This document shows, one piece after another, positions 44,069-59,486 of a stretch of DNA of 64,000 nucleotides (within the stretch, counting starts at the first letter, position 1; the number at the start of each line of letters is the position of its first letter). The stretch comes from Saccharum officinarum. Taxonomy: Eukaryota > Streptophyta > Magnoliopsida > Poales > Poaceae. The translations under genes and the position numbers were made by a program. The DNA lies in NCBI GenBank assembly GCA_020631735.1, contig CM036160.1, positions 111,458,680 to 111,522,679 on the forward strand, in the 5' to 3' direction. Under the pieces are notes generated by a model, which had not been told where the DNA came from, searched no databases, and was given only the letters and a program-made list of their open reading frames with translations.

Positions 44069-47000
44069 ATGTCGAACGGCAACATCTTCATCTGGAACGT
44101 CCGTGGCCTTAATATGCGTGCGCGTCGAGCTGTCGTTAGCGAGTTCCTGTTGCAGGAACGCGTCTCCGCGCTGTGTCTTGTCGAAACTAAGATTGATGTA
44201 CTTCCTAGGGCCACGGCCAATGACATAATGGGGAACATGTTTGACTACGTGCTTTTGCCGTCGCTGGGAGCCTCGGGGGGTATCGTCGTTGCGTGGCGTC
44301 GCGATTGTTGGTCGGTCGCGGGGCATGTTATTCGCTCTTTCTCTGTAACCGTAGAGCTCGCCCCGCTTGACGCCCCGGACAGGCAGTGGTCCCTTTGTGC
44401 TGTCTACGGGCCCGTGCTGGCTGAGCTCAAGCGGTCGTTCCTTGACGAGCTGCGCACGGTGCGCTCTGCGGCCGCTGGTCCGTTGCTAATATGTGGGGAC
44501 TTCAACCTCATTTATCAAGCTGCAGACAAAAACAACGACCGTCTAGACTTCCGCGCGATGCGTCGCTTCCGCCGGTTGCTTGACGACTGTCTCCTTGAGG
44601 AGCTGTACCTACACGGTCGTCTTTACACTTGGAGCAACGAGCGACGTCGCCCGACCATGGAGAGGATTGATCGGGCGTTCGCCTCGGTGGACTGGGTCGA
44701 CGCGTTCTCGCACCACCATCTCCGGTGCTTGTCGACTGACTGTTCCGACCATGCACCTCTGTTGCTCAAGCTGTGCACGGTGCCATGGGCGAAACCTCGT
44801 TTCAGATTCGAGTGCTTTTGGGTAAAGTTACCCGGCTTCGAGGACATCGTCAAGCGGGCATGGGAGGTGCATGTGCCGGACATGGACTGCTGTCGTCTAC
44901 TTGACCAAAAACTACGCAACACGGCCAAGGCGCTCAAGACTTGGAGTATGCAACACATTGGCAGCGTCCGGCTGGAGCTTCGCCATGCCAGGGAAGTCGT
45001 TGCTCAGTTCGACGTAGCCCAGGAGCATCGCGTACTATCGGATGGGGAGATCCGGCTGCGGTTGCAGTTCAAGCAGCGCTGTCTCGGGCTAGCCTCTATG
45101 GCCCGTACCATCGCACGGCAGCGCTCCCGGGTCAGGTACTTGGAGGATGGGGATGCCAACACAAAATTCTTCCACCTACAGGCGTCGCACCGCAACAGAA
45201 AGAATTTGATCCCCACGCTCTTGCATGATGGTGTGTCGATCTCGGCCGATGATGAAAAGGCGGTCGCCATCTATGAGTACTACAACCAGATCCTGGGTAA
45301 GCCGTTCAGGCGTCGCCACGCTATTGACTTGGGTCGTTTGCTACCGGAGCTCGACCTCACCGGCATAGACAGCTGTTTCTCAGAGCAAGAGGTTTGGGAA
45401 GCCATCAAGGATATGCCGTCGGACCGCGCCCCGGGTCCCGACGGCTACAACGGGCTTTTTTACAAGGTTGCATGGCCCGTCATCAAAGTCGATGTCCTCA
45501 ACGCCATCAATGCTCTATGGTCGCTGGATTCAAGAAGCTTCCACTTGCTCAATGATGCATTTATGATCCTTCTCAGGAAGCATCAGGCACCAACCTCTCT
45601 CAAGGATTACCGACCGATCGCTCTGATGCACAGCTTCAGCAAGCTCTTCGCCAAATGCCTAGCAAGGAGGCTCGCGCCTTGGCTCCAACGCATTGTCGCC
45701 AACAATCAAAGTGCGTTCATCAAAGGTCGGCTAATTCACGACAACTTCAGAGCGGTTCAGCTTGCGTGCCGATGGCTCCACGCACGAAGATTCCCGGCCG
45801 TCCTCCTCAAGATCGACATCGCCAAGGCATTCGATTCGGTTTCGTGGCCGTTCCTCATTGAGATCATGCAGACCATCGGGTTCCCCAGACGATGGACGGA
45901 GTGGATCTCCATCTTGCTGTCCACAGCAAGCACTCGCGTCCTCATCAACGGAAGGCCGTGCCGAAGGATCGCGCACGCACGGGGGCTAAGGCAGGGGGAC
46001 CCGATCTCCCCTATGCTATTCGTCATGGTAATGGAGGTCCTGAACGCGTTGCTTAGGGAGGCGGATCGTCGGCGGGTGTTGTCGCCGTTGCCTGGTAACT
46101 GCATCATGCACCGGGCTTCGCTGTACGCGGACGACGTCGTCGTGCTCCTGGCGCCCAATATCGCGGACTTCACCTGTTTGTCGCGGATTTTAGACCTCTT
46201 CGCCGGGGCGTCCGGGTTGGTAACCAATGTCGACAAATGTCTAGCAACGCCGATCCGCTGCGACGATGAGGCTATCACCGCCGTTCAGGGGGTGTTCCCG
46301 TGCTCGCTTGCCCCGTTCCCGTGTAAGTACCTCGGTGTACCGCTATCTCTTCGGCGATTGCGACACGCGGATGAGCAGCCGCTAGTTGATGTCGTCGCTG
46401 CCCGGATACCGACATGGAAGGCAGGGCTTCTCAACAATGCTGGGCGTGCGCTGCTCACAAAGGTTACCCTGTCGGCCATCCCCGTTCATGTCAGCATCGC
46501 TTGCTGTCTGTCGGAATGGGGCATCAAGCAGATCGACAAGCGGAGACGTGCCTTCCTCTGGACGGGCAAAGAGAACTGCTCCGGTGGGCAGTGCAAGGTC
46601 GCGTGGCCCGTCGTATGCCGGCCCACAGAGCTCGGCGGCTTGGGTGTGCTAGACCTGCGCTTCTTCGGCTACGCGCTGCGCCTCCGGTGGGAGTGGCTAG
46701 CGCGGACGCAGCCCGGCTGCTGCTGGGCCAAGCTGCCGTCGAAGACTGAGAAAGTAGTCACCGCCATGCGTGACGCCAGTATGACCATCAAAGTGGGGAA
46801 CGGGGAGAACACACTTTTCTGGCTTGACAATTGGGCGCCGGTAGGTCCGCTGTGCTCCTTTGCACCGGCTCTGTTCGCCGCCACGACGCGGCCGGCGCGA
46901 AGAAGGATGCTCCGCGAAGCCTTGCAGGACCACCGGTGGGCTCACGACCTATCAGGTGCCACCACCGTCGCCATGATGCGGGACTTCTTCCGCATATGGA

Positions 47001-47638
47001 TGCTCCTGCGTGATGTTCACCTTGAGCCGATGCAGCCAGATGCGTTACGCTGGAAGTGGTCTTCTGACGGCTCCTACTCCGCCTCAAGTACCTACCGAGC
47101 TTTCTTCAATGGCACGTCTGAGCTTCGGGGTGCACGACAATTGTGGAAGGTGAGGGCGCCACCGCGAGTCAAGATTTTCTTCTGGTATGTGCTGCACCGA
47201 CGCCTGTGGATATCGGAGCGCCGAGCGCGGCACGGCCTGCAGCAAAGCGACACCTGCTCCTTGTGCGACCAGGCGTCCGAAACTTGTGCGCACTTGTTTG
47301 CTGGCTGCGTCGTCGCACGGCAGGTTTGGCACACCGTGCTCTCGCGTCTCCAGCTCACTAGCCTCGTGCCGTGCCACGACGACGACATAGTGGAGTGGTG
47401 GCTGAGGGAAAGACAGCGTCTGGACGCTGCGGGCAGAAAGGTCTTCGACGCGCTGGTGCTGCTCGTTTCCTGGAGGTTGTGGAAGGCACGGAACGCGCGT
47501 GTGTTCCGGAGCGCGCCGGTCGACGTGCGCACAGTGCTGGAGGGCGTCGCCAAAGAGGCCGACGAGTGGATCTTGGGTGGCTGCGCGCCGATCGCGGCCA
47601 TCCAACAACTACTGTCGCATTTTGGTGTGGTTCTGTAA
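44069..47638 (+). CDS. LINE ORF2, endonuclease-reverse transcriptase
   Basis: 1189 codons, uninterrupted. An AP-type endonuclease comes first (WNVRGL near residue 10, CGDFN near 146, SDHAPLLL near 225), then a reverse transcriptase with APGPDGYNG, KIDIAKAFDSVSW, GLRQGDPISPMLF and the catalytic YADD at 686-689, and a C-terminal zf-RVT region (CSLCDQASETCAHLF). It would nick target DNA and copy the LINE RNA in place. All key residues are present, so it looks competent. It begins 36 bases after the ORF1 stop. Confidence 0.95.
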   Translation: MSNGNIFIWNVRGLNMRARRAVVSEFLLQERVSALCLVETKIDVLPRATANDIMGNMFDYVLLPSLGASGGIVVAWRRDCWSVAGHVIRSFSVTVELAPLDAPDRQWSLCAVYGPVLAELKRSFLDELRTVRSAAAGPLLICGDFNLIYQAADKNNDRLDFRAMRRFRRLLDDCLLEELYLHGRLYTWSNERRRPTMERIDRAFASVDWVDAFSHHHLRCLSTDCSDHAPLLLKLCTVPWAKPRFRFECFWVKLPGFEDIVKRAWEVHVPDMDCCRLLDQKLRNTAKALKTWSMQHIGSVRLELRHAREVVAQFDVAQEHRVLSDGEIRLRLQFKQRCLGLASMARTIARQRSRVRYLEDGDANTKFFHLQASHRNRKNLIPTLLHDGVSISADDEKAVAIYEYYNQILGKPFRRRHAIDLGRLLPELDLTGIDSCFSEQEVWEAIKDMPSDRAPGPDGYNGLFYKVAWPVIKVDVLNAINALWSLDSRSFHLLNDAFMILLRKHQAPTSLKDYRPIALMHSFSKLFAKCLARRLAPWLQRIVANNQSAFIKGRLIHDNFRAVQLACRWLHARRFPAVLLKIDIAKAFDSVSWPFLIEIMQTIGFPRRWTEWISILLSTASTRVLINGRPCRRIAHARGLRQGDPISPMLFVMVMEVLNALLREADRRRVLSPLPGNCIMHRASLYADDVVVLLAPNIADFTCLSRILDLFAGASGLVTNVDKCLATPIRCDDEAITAVQGVFPCSLAPFPCKYLGVPLSLRRLRHADEQPLVDVVAARIPTWKAGLLNNAGRALLTKVTLSAIPVHVSIACCLSEWGIKQIDKRRRAFLWTGKENCSGGQCKVAWPVVCRPTELGGLGVLDLRFFGYALRLRWEWLARTQPGCCWAKLPSKTEKVVTAMRDASMTIKVGNGENTLFWLDNWAPVGPLCSFAPALFAATTRPARRRMLREALQDHRWAHDLSGATTVAMMRDFFRIWMLLRDVHLEPMQPDALRWKWSSDGSYSASSTYRAFFNGTSELRGARQLWKVRAPPRVKIFFWYVLHRRLWISERRARHGLQQSDTCSLCDQASETCAHLFAGCVVARQVWHTVLSRLQLTSLVPCHDDDIVEWWLRERQRLDAAGRKVFDALVLLVSWRLWKARNARVFRSAPVDVRTVLEGVAKEADEWILGGCAPIAAIQQLLSHFGVVL

Positions 47639-47789
47639 TAGACTTTGTTAAGGATCCAGTAGCTAGGGCTGTGTTCTAACTGGAGTTCGTGTTGGTGGCT
47701 TGCCAACATCGTTGTTCCAGCTTGTTTACGAAACTGTGTTTTCTCCTCTTAATGAAAAACCGGTGAAGTCCGGGTCGCGAAAAAATCTG

Positions 47790-50560
<2,771 letters not shown>

Positions 50561-52129
50561 CGCCGCGGGCTCCCGGTCAGAGGAAGCCAGAGCTCTCGCC
50601 TCTCGCTCGCTCGCTCGAGGCGCGAGTTCGATGCGATGATGACTCTTGGTGCCTGCTTCTTGAGAAGTGGTGCTGTGGCCTGTGGCTGAGGCTGGCTGGA
50701 TCCTCTAGCAAACAGCAGGCGTATGAAGTGGGGGTAAAGCAAACCGTTTAATAGTTAATAACTCTTAACGCGCAAGGAAAGCGCTGCTCCTCCGCGCTCT
50801 CCACGTGTCCTCCCGCGACAGTAGCAGCGCTGTAGCGTCACAGTGTTTATCCGAGAGAAAACACTGTTCATCTAAAATTTAAATGCTCCTTCACTCCTGT
50901 TCAGCATTTTATGCACTGTTCATTCAGTTACACAACGGGCGTGGCGGCGCGCGCCTTACCGTCCTAGTTATTGACGAAATCGCTAGGTTTGTCCGCTGCT
51001 CATAGAAATCTGGTGGCTGTACTATTAGGCCTCGTTCAGTTGTTTCGGAACGAGGTCAGAATTCGTTTCGGCTATTCAATCACTTATAAAGTAGCCTATC
51101 GTTCCATGTGGAAATCTTCCGTGCCACAATTCCGAAAAAAACGAATTGACCCTTAGAGTGTGGATTTTATTTTTTTCCGGCAGGTGTTCTGTCATCTCAT
51201 CATAGTAGGTAAACATTTACAGTACAGGAGAACGTCACTAGGCTAAACTCGTTCGCTTTTGTTATGCTGCGGCAGCCAGCTCACTGAGATTTTTTTTGAA
51301 AGCAGCTCACTGAGATTTGATAGAGCTGAAAAGGGCAAAAGAAACGTTGGAACAAAAGGACCAGCAGTTATGCTATTCCATCATGTCCGACAACAGGTAT
51401 ATATACCGTACCGGCTCCACATATAAGAGTGTTTTTGGAGTTGTGCAACAGTCATCCAATCGCTGGCGTGTTTGGTTCGACGGTGCTATACTGGTATGGT
51501 AGGTTTCGACGGCAAGAGTGATCTCAGGGAAAAGTTAAGGCAACAATTTAGCTATAGCTAGCGTTGTCGATCGTGGACGCCCCAGGGCGAGGAGACAAGA
51601 TGTAGGGTACGCACAATAGTTAGACTACAACCATCTATAAATTTTTTACCATATTGCCTAAAAATACATCAATATAGGTAGCTCCTAAAATATGTTGTTG
51701 AATCGTTTCTCAATGACTCTATTTTAGTTTATGATTTTGCATATATACAATACATGTAACGGCGAGTGTTGTCTATAAATTATGCCATCATATCTTGTGT
51801 GCTAGCCATCATATCCTTAGTGGTTACAGTGGAGGCGATGTTCCCATCGACAGCGAGACATCTACGGTGACTTCGTTAATCTCGAAAATTTATCAGCCCA
51901 TTCTCCGAAGATGATTATAGGGGTAGGATTTGTGTGCTTCTGTTCGTAGTGGTGAGTGTGTGTTGTACTATGTAATTTGCAAAAAAAAAAATAAAACTTG
52001 AATCAACAATATGTGAAGCCACAATTGAACATTTCAAATATGTGGAAATGTTCATTTTAATACTTATTTCGTCGCCAATTACATAGAGTAGCAAATTGGA
52101 GTCAGGGCAACAAGTTAATAGAGCGAGCA
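50561..52129. other. ADH-A upstream region
   Basis: Promoter side of ADH-A. The first 400 bases have no clear TATA box that I would defend. A MITE-like stretch with GGCCTCGTTCAG and TTCGGAACGAGG words lies at about 51030-51150. A short direct repeat (CAGCTCACTGAGATTT) occurs at about 51276-51318. No gene found up to the CACTA element. Confidence 0.45.
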
Positions 52130-53245
52130 TGCCACTACAAGACGTCTCTAATTAAAGGCATTTTGTTAAAAACATCTTTCTTAAATTGCCTTAATTTCCT
52201 TTTATTTAAAGGCATTCTTACCAAAGGCCTTTAAAACTATTTTTTCTGAGGTTAATATAAAAAATGTCTTTAATTGTCTGAGCATGAGGCGTTTTTCAAA
52301 ATGCCTTCTGTAGTCTTTCATACAGGCACAGAAGACCACATCGTCCTTTACTTTTTTTTATTTGTACTAGGATCATGCTCGTGCGTTGCAACAGGAACAA
52401 GTCCACCCAGCAAACTCATCTTCTTCCACGACAACAGTCAGTTGTGCAATGAGATTTTTTTTGCCTCGATCTTTGATAGTGGCGGGTGGACGATTGCCCA
52501 AACAGAACAAAGGCGCATTAGTGCCCGTGCTAACGTCACGGCTTCATGTTAGGGATGCACATGAAAACAATCAAATAATGATATATTTTTTTCTATAATT
52601 TAGGTTTTACAAAATTTTATATGACCATGTATATGATCCGGAAAACAGCAGAGGCAGCAGGGAAGAACCAAGTTAATCAACTCGACAAAATCAACATAGC
52701 AAGTAACCGACCATTTAACCACATCGAGCAGTTTGAACGTTGAAAGAGCATCAGGATTACTTTAACATGTTGTCTTAGCTCCATTTAGATATCAAATATC
52801 TATAGAGCATAAACGGAATCAATACATAGTCATATATGTTGACTCACTGATGGCTAAGACAAAAATTTATATATACATTATACTCTTCTTCTGAATGAAC
52901 AGTTATACTCTTCTTCTGATTTCGGATCTGATAGTGAAGATATCGCTGAGCGCCTTGCCACTGTTGATGAAAGTTGGTGATGACAACCTTGCAGTGAAGA
53001 CCGACATCGGCAGCAGAACACTAACAAGTTGCTCAGCAACAAAACAGCCTCCAGTTGATTCAGTAAAAGTACAAAACAATGTATCTGTGTTGCTAACCAA
53101 AAAGTGTGGCCATCAAGACCGACATCACACTTATTAAGTTCCTGTAAAAAAATAGTTCAGAAATAGTTTGAATGGTGGACTGTTCACAGTTTAGAAATAG
53201 TTTTGACTCAAAAAATAAAGATGCACAACACTAACAAGTTTTTTT

Positions 53246-53445
53246 TTATATGAGCTGGCAAACTGAACGCCAGCTGCCATTGCTGGATGACACAATATTC
53301 AGCTGGCCATCAAGATCGACATCAAACTGAACGCCAACCTGTATCTTTCCTTTAATATCAATAAACTGTAACTCATAATTGAATTCCATAGTCCAAACTG
53401 AACGCCAGCTGCTATTACTGGATGACACAATATTCAGCTGGCCTT
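53246..53445 (-). pseudogene. Gene fragment with duplicated segment, possibly F-actin capping protein alpha
   Basis: On the minus strand two direct copies of a 45-50 bp segment (53395-53444 and 53260-53314) encode nearly the same words, GQLNIVSSSNSSWRS and GQLNIVSSSNGSWRS, with EFNYELQFIDIKGKIQVGV between. The WRS and GKIQVG pattern reminds me of the C-terminal part of plant capping protein alpha, but I cannot confirm it. It probably is a host fragment captured and partly duplicated by the CACTA element. Confidence 0.3.
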
Positions 53446-54539
53446 CATCAGAGGCTAAATGATTAAAAGATCGAATCTTTTTGGAGCATGCTTAACGGTT
53501 CTATTGAGATTATGTGAAGCAATTCATTCACCTAAAAGGGAAATAGAAAGAACAGGCAGACATTAAACACGTTATAAAGTTCTAGGTTGATGATAAAATA
53601 GTATGTTGAAAACAAACAACAGTTCACAGGATACTGAAAATGTCATCCATGAAAAATCTGAAGACTAAAAATTGCATGCTGAATGCAAGGAGATACTCAT
53701 AGGAAACCAAAGTTATTACAAAGGCTTAACCAGTAAAACTCATGACCACATTTCCCCAGTACCAATTTCTTTGACACTAACTGCAGTGTGCTTAGAAATA
53801 AGAAATTTTGCCACACAAAATCAACAGAGTACTATAAAAAACACAACCATGAGATATAGAAGTATAGAACCATCTCACCTTCATCTATCTCCCTAAACCA
53901 CTGGTGCATCAGGCGCTGGCTCCTGCACCACAGATTTCTCGGCCACCAACACACAACTCCCATGGTTCATATACAAAGGCCCCCAAATCAGATCGTGCTG
54001 CCTCCACAAATAATAACCAGCAACAAACAAGGACTAAAAACCTCCTATAATCTGAATCCTAAACATATAGATCCCTCATATAATAAGCGAAAATCCATCA
54101 ACTCCGTCTAGAGGCGGATACACAGAATAAAAAGCTTGATCAGCTAGCTTTTAAACCCAATTAAAGAAGATCCTGTGAAAAAAAAGAAAAGCATCCACAC
54201 CATTCAGACATTTAATCCAATATGGTATCTGCATATATGTGATAGCACTGAGCTTCAGTTGCATCACTCACCTTGGCATGGCTGTAGACGGCAGAGATAC
54301 AGAGTGGGCTCTGAGTTGAGGCTTTTGACTGAACAGATGGTGGGCAGGTGGAGCAGGCAGAGCAGGGAGCAGGGTTCGTAGGCAAGGCATATGTTGGCCT
54401 AGGAACTGATGGCAGCATCCATCTGTTCCTTTGCGCACATGCAGGAATCCAAATCCCTTGCAGCAGAAGGACTCAATCCAAATCGAACAGCTCTGGGGTT
54501 CCACAATCCAAAATCAGAGGTTGGATTGGGACTCACCGT

Positions 54540-55380
54540 GTGGCTGCCGGTAGGGGATGGAGACATCGGTGTCACGTGCTACTTGGAGAAGACCTCGATG
54601 GGGAGGGAGCTCGCGCCGGCCATAGAGGAGGGAAGGTCGCGCGAGCGCAGCGGCGCGGCCCCTGGCCCCTTGCGGGCTCACGTGCTGGGACTGGTGGAGG
54701 AAGATGAAGAGGCAGAGGCGACGACGCGTGCAGCCCAGGAAGGCGCGTGCGGAGGCGGCGGCGCGCATGCAGTCCCGGCAAGGGTGCCGCCGTGCGGCAT
54801 GGGTCGGGCCGGCGAGCGCGTCTCCGCGTGACCTGGCGAGGGCCACGGCCGCACAGCCTGGCCGGGACCACGAGCACGACTCTAGGCAGCATGGTGAGGG
54901 CCGCCCGAGCGACTTGGAGATGGACGGCGAGCGACACCGGCGAATGGCGAAGGTGCGAGAGGAAGCGGATGGGAGAAGATCCGTACCAGTGTTTTCTCTT
55001 TCTTCCTTCTAATCGACCTGCTAGCTCCGCCGTGCCGCCCCATGTACCTGCCAGTGCTGCCGCGCGTCCATGCTCATCGGCGCATACCCGCAGTTTGGCC
55101 CCGTGCCTTGCCGTCGCAGCTCGCACTTCCGTAGGCGATGGAGCAGCGGCGCGAGCACGAGCGCGGAGATGGAGGGAGCTGTGCGAGGGGAGGGGATCGA
55201 TTGCCTTTGTGCGAGCACGGAGATTGTGCGGAGACGAAGACGAAGATAGCGGCTTCCTTTTTTACTGGACGCGTCGTGGGCTACGGCTTCCTTTCGCGAG
55301 GCCGGGCGAGCGAAGGAGCGTGTGGTCGTTTTCGCTCGCCCCGATGAACGATTCTCTTGTAAATTTTTTTAGTAGTAGAG
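54540..55380. other. GC-rich block inside the CACTA element
   Basis: A GC-rich island in otherwise AT-rich DNA, open in several frames on both strands (for example a plus-strand frame at 54747-55559 and a minus-strand one at 54572-55126). Codon content is dominated by Arg/Ala/Gly and no domain is recognisable. It could be a captured promoter or first exon. I do not call a gene. Confidence 0.35.
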
Positions 55381-55539
55381 ATATTTGCATTGTATGTAGA
55401 TCGACTTCTATTTGGGCCTTGCTACTCAGGCATGGAGAGGCACTTGGGCCTTATCCTCACGCACCTATTGGACCTTCTCAAACAAAACGTATCGGAGAGG
55501 CGGCACACCTGTTGCTGAATCGTTCCCCAAAATCACGAG

Positions 55540-55810
55540 AGACAAGAGGCGGCCGCTAGGCTCGCGTTTTGGCGTCACGCCGACCTGAGGCGGGCGTGTG
55601 GGCTCGTGAGTTCACTGATGAGGAGGTCCTCCACCACATCCCGCCCTAAGGCGGCCGCGAGGGCTTACAAGCTCGCCGACGAGGAGGTCCTCCACTACAT
55701 CCGGGCCTGAGGCGTCCGCTAGGGCTCGCGATTCGGGATCACGCCGGCGGCCGCGAGGGCTCGTGAGCTCGCTGACGAGGAGGTCCTCCACTACATCCCC
55801 GCCGACGCGA
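55540..55810. repeat. Imperfect tandem repeats of about 90 bp
   Basis: Three units share GACGAGGAGGTCCTCCACTA with neighbouring GGCGGCCGCGAGGGCT (cores at about 55618, 55679 and 55776). In one plus frame the unit reads LADEEVLHYI. The block contains stop codons between units, so it is unlikely to be translated as a whole. Confidence 0.7.
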
Positions 55811-56442
55811 CCATCAGTACCACCACCGTGCCTCCCCCTTCGCCAAGGTCAAGTTGTTGTGCCCTTACACCGAGGTCACCGACGAGGTGGTTTTTCTCTA
55901 CCGGGTAGGTTGTGTCCGCCGAGATCCTGAAGGTCTCCTCCACAAGCATCGCTGAGTTCTACATAAGCATCACTGTTCCCTGCTATGATTACTAATCCAG
56001 GTATATACCCATAGCCACCAATCATCTGAGTCCTCTATTGAGATGTTGATTGATTCAAAATGTGTTCTCAATTTTTTTTGAATCCTCTATTGAGATGTTG
56101 ATTGATTCAAAATGTGTTCCCAATTTTTTCTATTTGATTGACTTGATCTGTGTTAAATAAATGGTGCTAGTTATACTATTTGTTTAGTTACAATAGGAAA
56201 AATATACTACACACAATTGTTCAGTTTTAATAGGTGTCCCTGTCTTCACCTTTCAGAACTAGGCAACCTACATTAGCTGTAGAGAGATTTATAGTGTCTC
56301 AACCATCATGGACATGCAGTAGATGAGAGCACTTAGGTAATACTACTAGTTAGAAATTGCTCCTATTTTTCCCCTGCGTCGAGTACAGATCCGTAACAAG
56401 CTGAATTTTCATCGTTGCATCTTAGGTGGTCAGTCGAGTATC

Positions 56443-56682
56443 ATGGAACAAATGCTAATGGAGGGTTTTGTGATGTATGATGCCAATGCTTTAGGGGAAG
56501 AAGAGGGATTTGAGGATGAGGATGATGTTGATGCTGAAGCATACTACAAGTTAGCCCATGATGGGAGCCAAGAGTTGTATTTGGGCTGCAAGACATTCTC
56601 GAAGCTGCAATTTCTCATTACGCTCCTTACCTTGAAATTTGGATTAGGAATGGTATTGATGGGACCACTGTTGATCTACTAA
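56443..56682 (+). pseudogene. TNP2-type transposase N-terminal remnant
   Basis: 79 codons including DAEAYYKLAHDGSQELYLGC and KTFSKLQFLITLLTLKF. The pattern YYKL...QELYPGC..FSKL.F...L...K is conserved just after the transposase-associated domain in plant CACTA TNP2 proteins. The rest of the transposase is missing or unreadable, so the element is non-autonomous. Confidence 0.65.
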
Positions 56683-59160
56683 GGTAAAGGTACCGCTGAC
56701 CCCAGTGCTCTCGCTGCTCCTTCCTATTCCTGCTGTATTGGTTGGCCCACAACCACAAGGATGCTCTTATCTGACTAGTAAATATAGAGGATTACTCATT
56801 GACATTGCTAGATGTCTTTATCTATGTGCTGACTAAACTCTGATAGTACACTTTCTAGTATACTTTAGTTCAACTGCTTGTCACTTCTTGTTGTCCCATA
56901 TTTACTTTGTTTCTGAACTGCTAATACTGAAGGAAGCTGCTAGCTAGTCCTGATTTTTTTTGTACATAAGGAATGAAAGGATAGATGAAGCATGGTCATA
57001 CTTATTTCTGTAAATTGACAGTGAGCCATTGACACTTAAATGATTTTCTTGCAACCTGTTTCAAACCTTTTCCTAGACATTTATCAGATCTTCTCGGTTT
57101 ATTTTCTTTTCCTTATCTCAAATTGAACCTGGCGTTTTCTGTGTATGCTATATTGTTTCACTAGTGTTGCTATGTTTACTAATGTATACTGGATAAAATT
57201 ATTGCAGTAAAGATGGACAAAAAAAAGAGCAAGAGGAGACGTAGGTAAATATTCTTGTGAAGACCCTGAAAATAGCAACAAGAGAAGGCTTAATAAGAAA
57301 TCGAAATATAGACTTGGAGAAGCCAACATCGCACCATCAAAGATGTTGAAGGTGATAATGGATCGCACCATCAAATTTGCTAAATTTTCTTCTTTCGGTT
57401 TTCTAATGTTATTTATTTCTTCAACCATTGGCAGATTACATTGAGGTACTCGTCGGCATTGTTTATAAACAAACAACCATATTGTCTCGTGCACATGGGA
57501 AGATACCGAATCTGGGACGTGCTACTGCTCATTGCTTACCATGGCCTCGGCAAAATGTATGATCCCTATACTTAAAAGTGGTTCCTTTGTTTATTCATGA
57601 AACTCTGAAGTTTACATTGTTATAACCACACTGTAGATCATTTGTGCAGATGGCACCCCATTGTGCTCTAAGGTAGCACCCTATCTTAAGCATTGACACT
57701 TAATGAAGTTTGGCTTGAAATGTGAATTTTCTATTGTAGTTTTGCAGCGCCATTAGCTAAGTCACCCCGAACACAACAGAGACTACAGGACCGAAAAGGG
57801 CAACATCAAAAGTTGATGCTACAAGGCTAAATAAAGGCCAAGTTGCTTCACAGGGTTTGCCAGAAAAGAAGCAAACAAAGAGGATGTGTGTAAAGAAAAA
57901 ACAGAGCAACTTCCATCATCCATGTCGGTAGAGGGCCACAAAAGCAACATGCATATATCAACATCTCGATGTTAGTACAATTAAAAGTAAGCATCTCTTG
58001 CTTCCAGTTTTCTGTTTTTTGAAGTCATTTCTGAAAATTCAGTTACTGTCAAGTATCATTGGAATCATGCAGTGGTCTGAATAGGTGGATAGCATGGCTT
58101 TAGCTAAATCATTTTAGCAATCCATGGTTACTTTTAGCTGCATTTGCTGCAGTTATTGCTATGAACTATAGTGTTAATTGATAACTGTCATCCTGTCGTA
58201 ATAGAAAATCAGAGTAGTCTGGCGTATAATACTGCCTTTACAAGTAAGTTGTACAATTTATTACTGGGGACATCTCAGAGTGATATATGTTAGCAATACC
58301 GGCTTCACAGTAGCATATTGTGTAGTGGCATTTACTGATTGCTGTGCTCTTTTTTTTATGAAATGTTGTGGTCTTTTTCAAGCTTGCAAATTGAAAAATG
58401 TCTGCTACATAGTATCAAAGAATGTTAAAAGTATAGAATACACTGTATCTTTGGTTTCCTGTAGCTAGTATAATCACTACTTTTTTTAGCGCAACTATCA
58501 TTTTCCTACTTAAGAGTTCTGGATGCTACAACTCATTAAGATGGAAGTGCTATTCAACTAGTAGTGTTCCCTGAGACTTTTGTTATTCTTATATTACATA
58601 ATACATGCAAGTGTGCTTTTTACCTGAAGATCTTTTCTCTCAGTTATACTTCTGAAGCTCTCTTGTACCAAGCACTAATACTTATTGGGATATTTTCATT
58701 TGGTTGCAAACAGGATCAATCGTCGAGTGAAGACAGTAAGAAGGCTGGCAATGGGGCGATATCTAATCAGTTGGATTTATACGAGCATATGTATATAGTT
58801 TTGATGTGAGCATGTCATGCTTTTTATCTTTTAAAAGGGAACATGAAACTTGTCATTGATAAATGAGAACCTAATAAATAAACAATAGGACTAAGAATTC
58901 ATCATTCATGAATGAGAACCTAAACTACAGTATTGAGGATCATGTTTACTTTTCTTTTTTATGGATATTTGGAGAAAGAAACTTGTGTCTCTATGAAAGA
59001 TTTTAATATTTGGATGGATACATTGTTAATGTGTGCTCACATTGGTTCATTCTCGAATGGATTGTGCTGATTTACCTTGGTTTTGGAGGCATTTTTATAA
59101 CGCCTCCATCAATGTTTGAAGGCTTATAGAAAATGCCTTTAAAAGGTATTATAGGCATCT
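56683..59160. other. AT-rich interior of the CACTA element
   Basis: No open frame above about 130 codons and none with a recognisable domain. A lysine-rich plus-strand stretch near 57790-57930 may be an old exon, but I could not assign it. Towards 59090 the subterminal GGCATTT-type repeats begin. Confidence 0.4.
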
Positions 59161-59169
59161 AGAAAATGC

Positions 59170-59222
<53 letters not shown>

Positions 59223-59270
59223 GCATCTAGAAAATGCCTTTAAAAGGTATTATAGGCATCTAGAAAATGC

Positions 59271-59345
<75 letters not shown>

Positions 59346-59414
59346 AGGTGTACTTGAAAACGCCATCACTCTAGACTCAAAAGGTCTTTTGAGGCATTTT
59401 TTCAAAACATCTTT

Positions 59415-59486
<72 letters not shown>

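Larger units (their letters stand above)
40908..47785 (+). mobile_element. Full-length L1-type LINE
   Basis: About 6.9 kb, with a GC-rich 5' UTR (40908-41171), two open frames and a 3' UTR ending TTAATGAAAAACCGGTGAAG then a stem and a short A tract. The flanking duplication AATCTGTCATGCGT lies at 40894-40907 and 47784-47797, with the two A bases shared with the tail. ORF2 is intact, so the copy is young. It inserted at the 3' end of the ADH-A gene in the opposite orientation; the duplicated target contains the ADH stop codon. Confidence 0.93.

Noticed and set aside
54747..55559. 270-codon plus-strand frame inside the CACTA element
   Set aside because: Open in several frames at once, no domain, composition driven by GC content. 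It could be captured exon sequence, but I cannot support a gene call.
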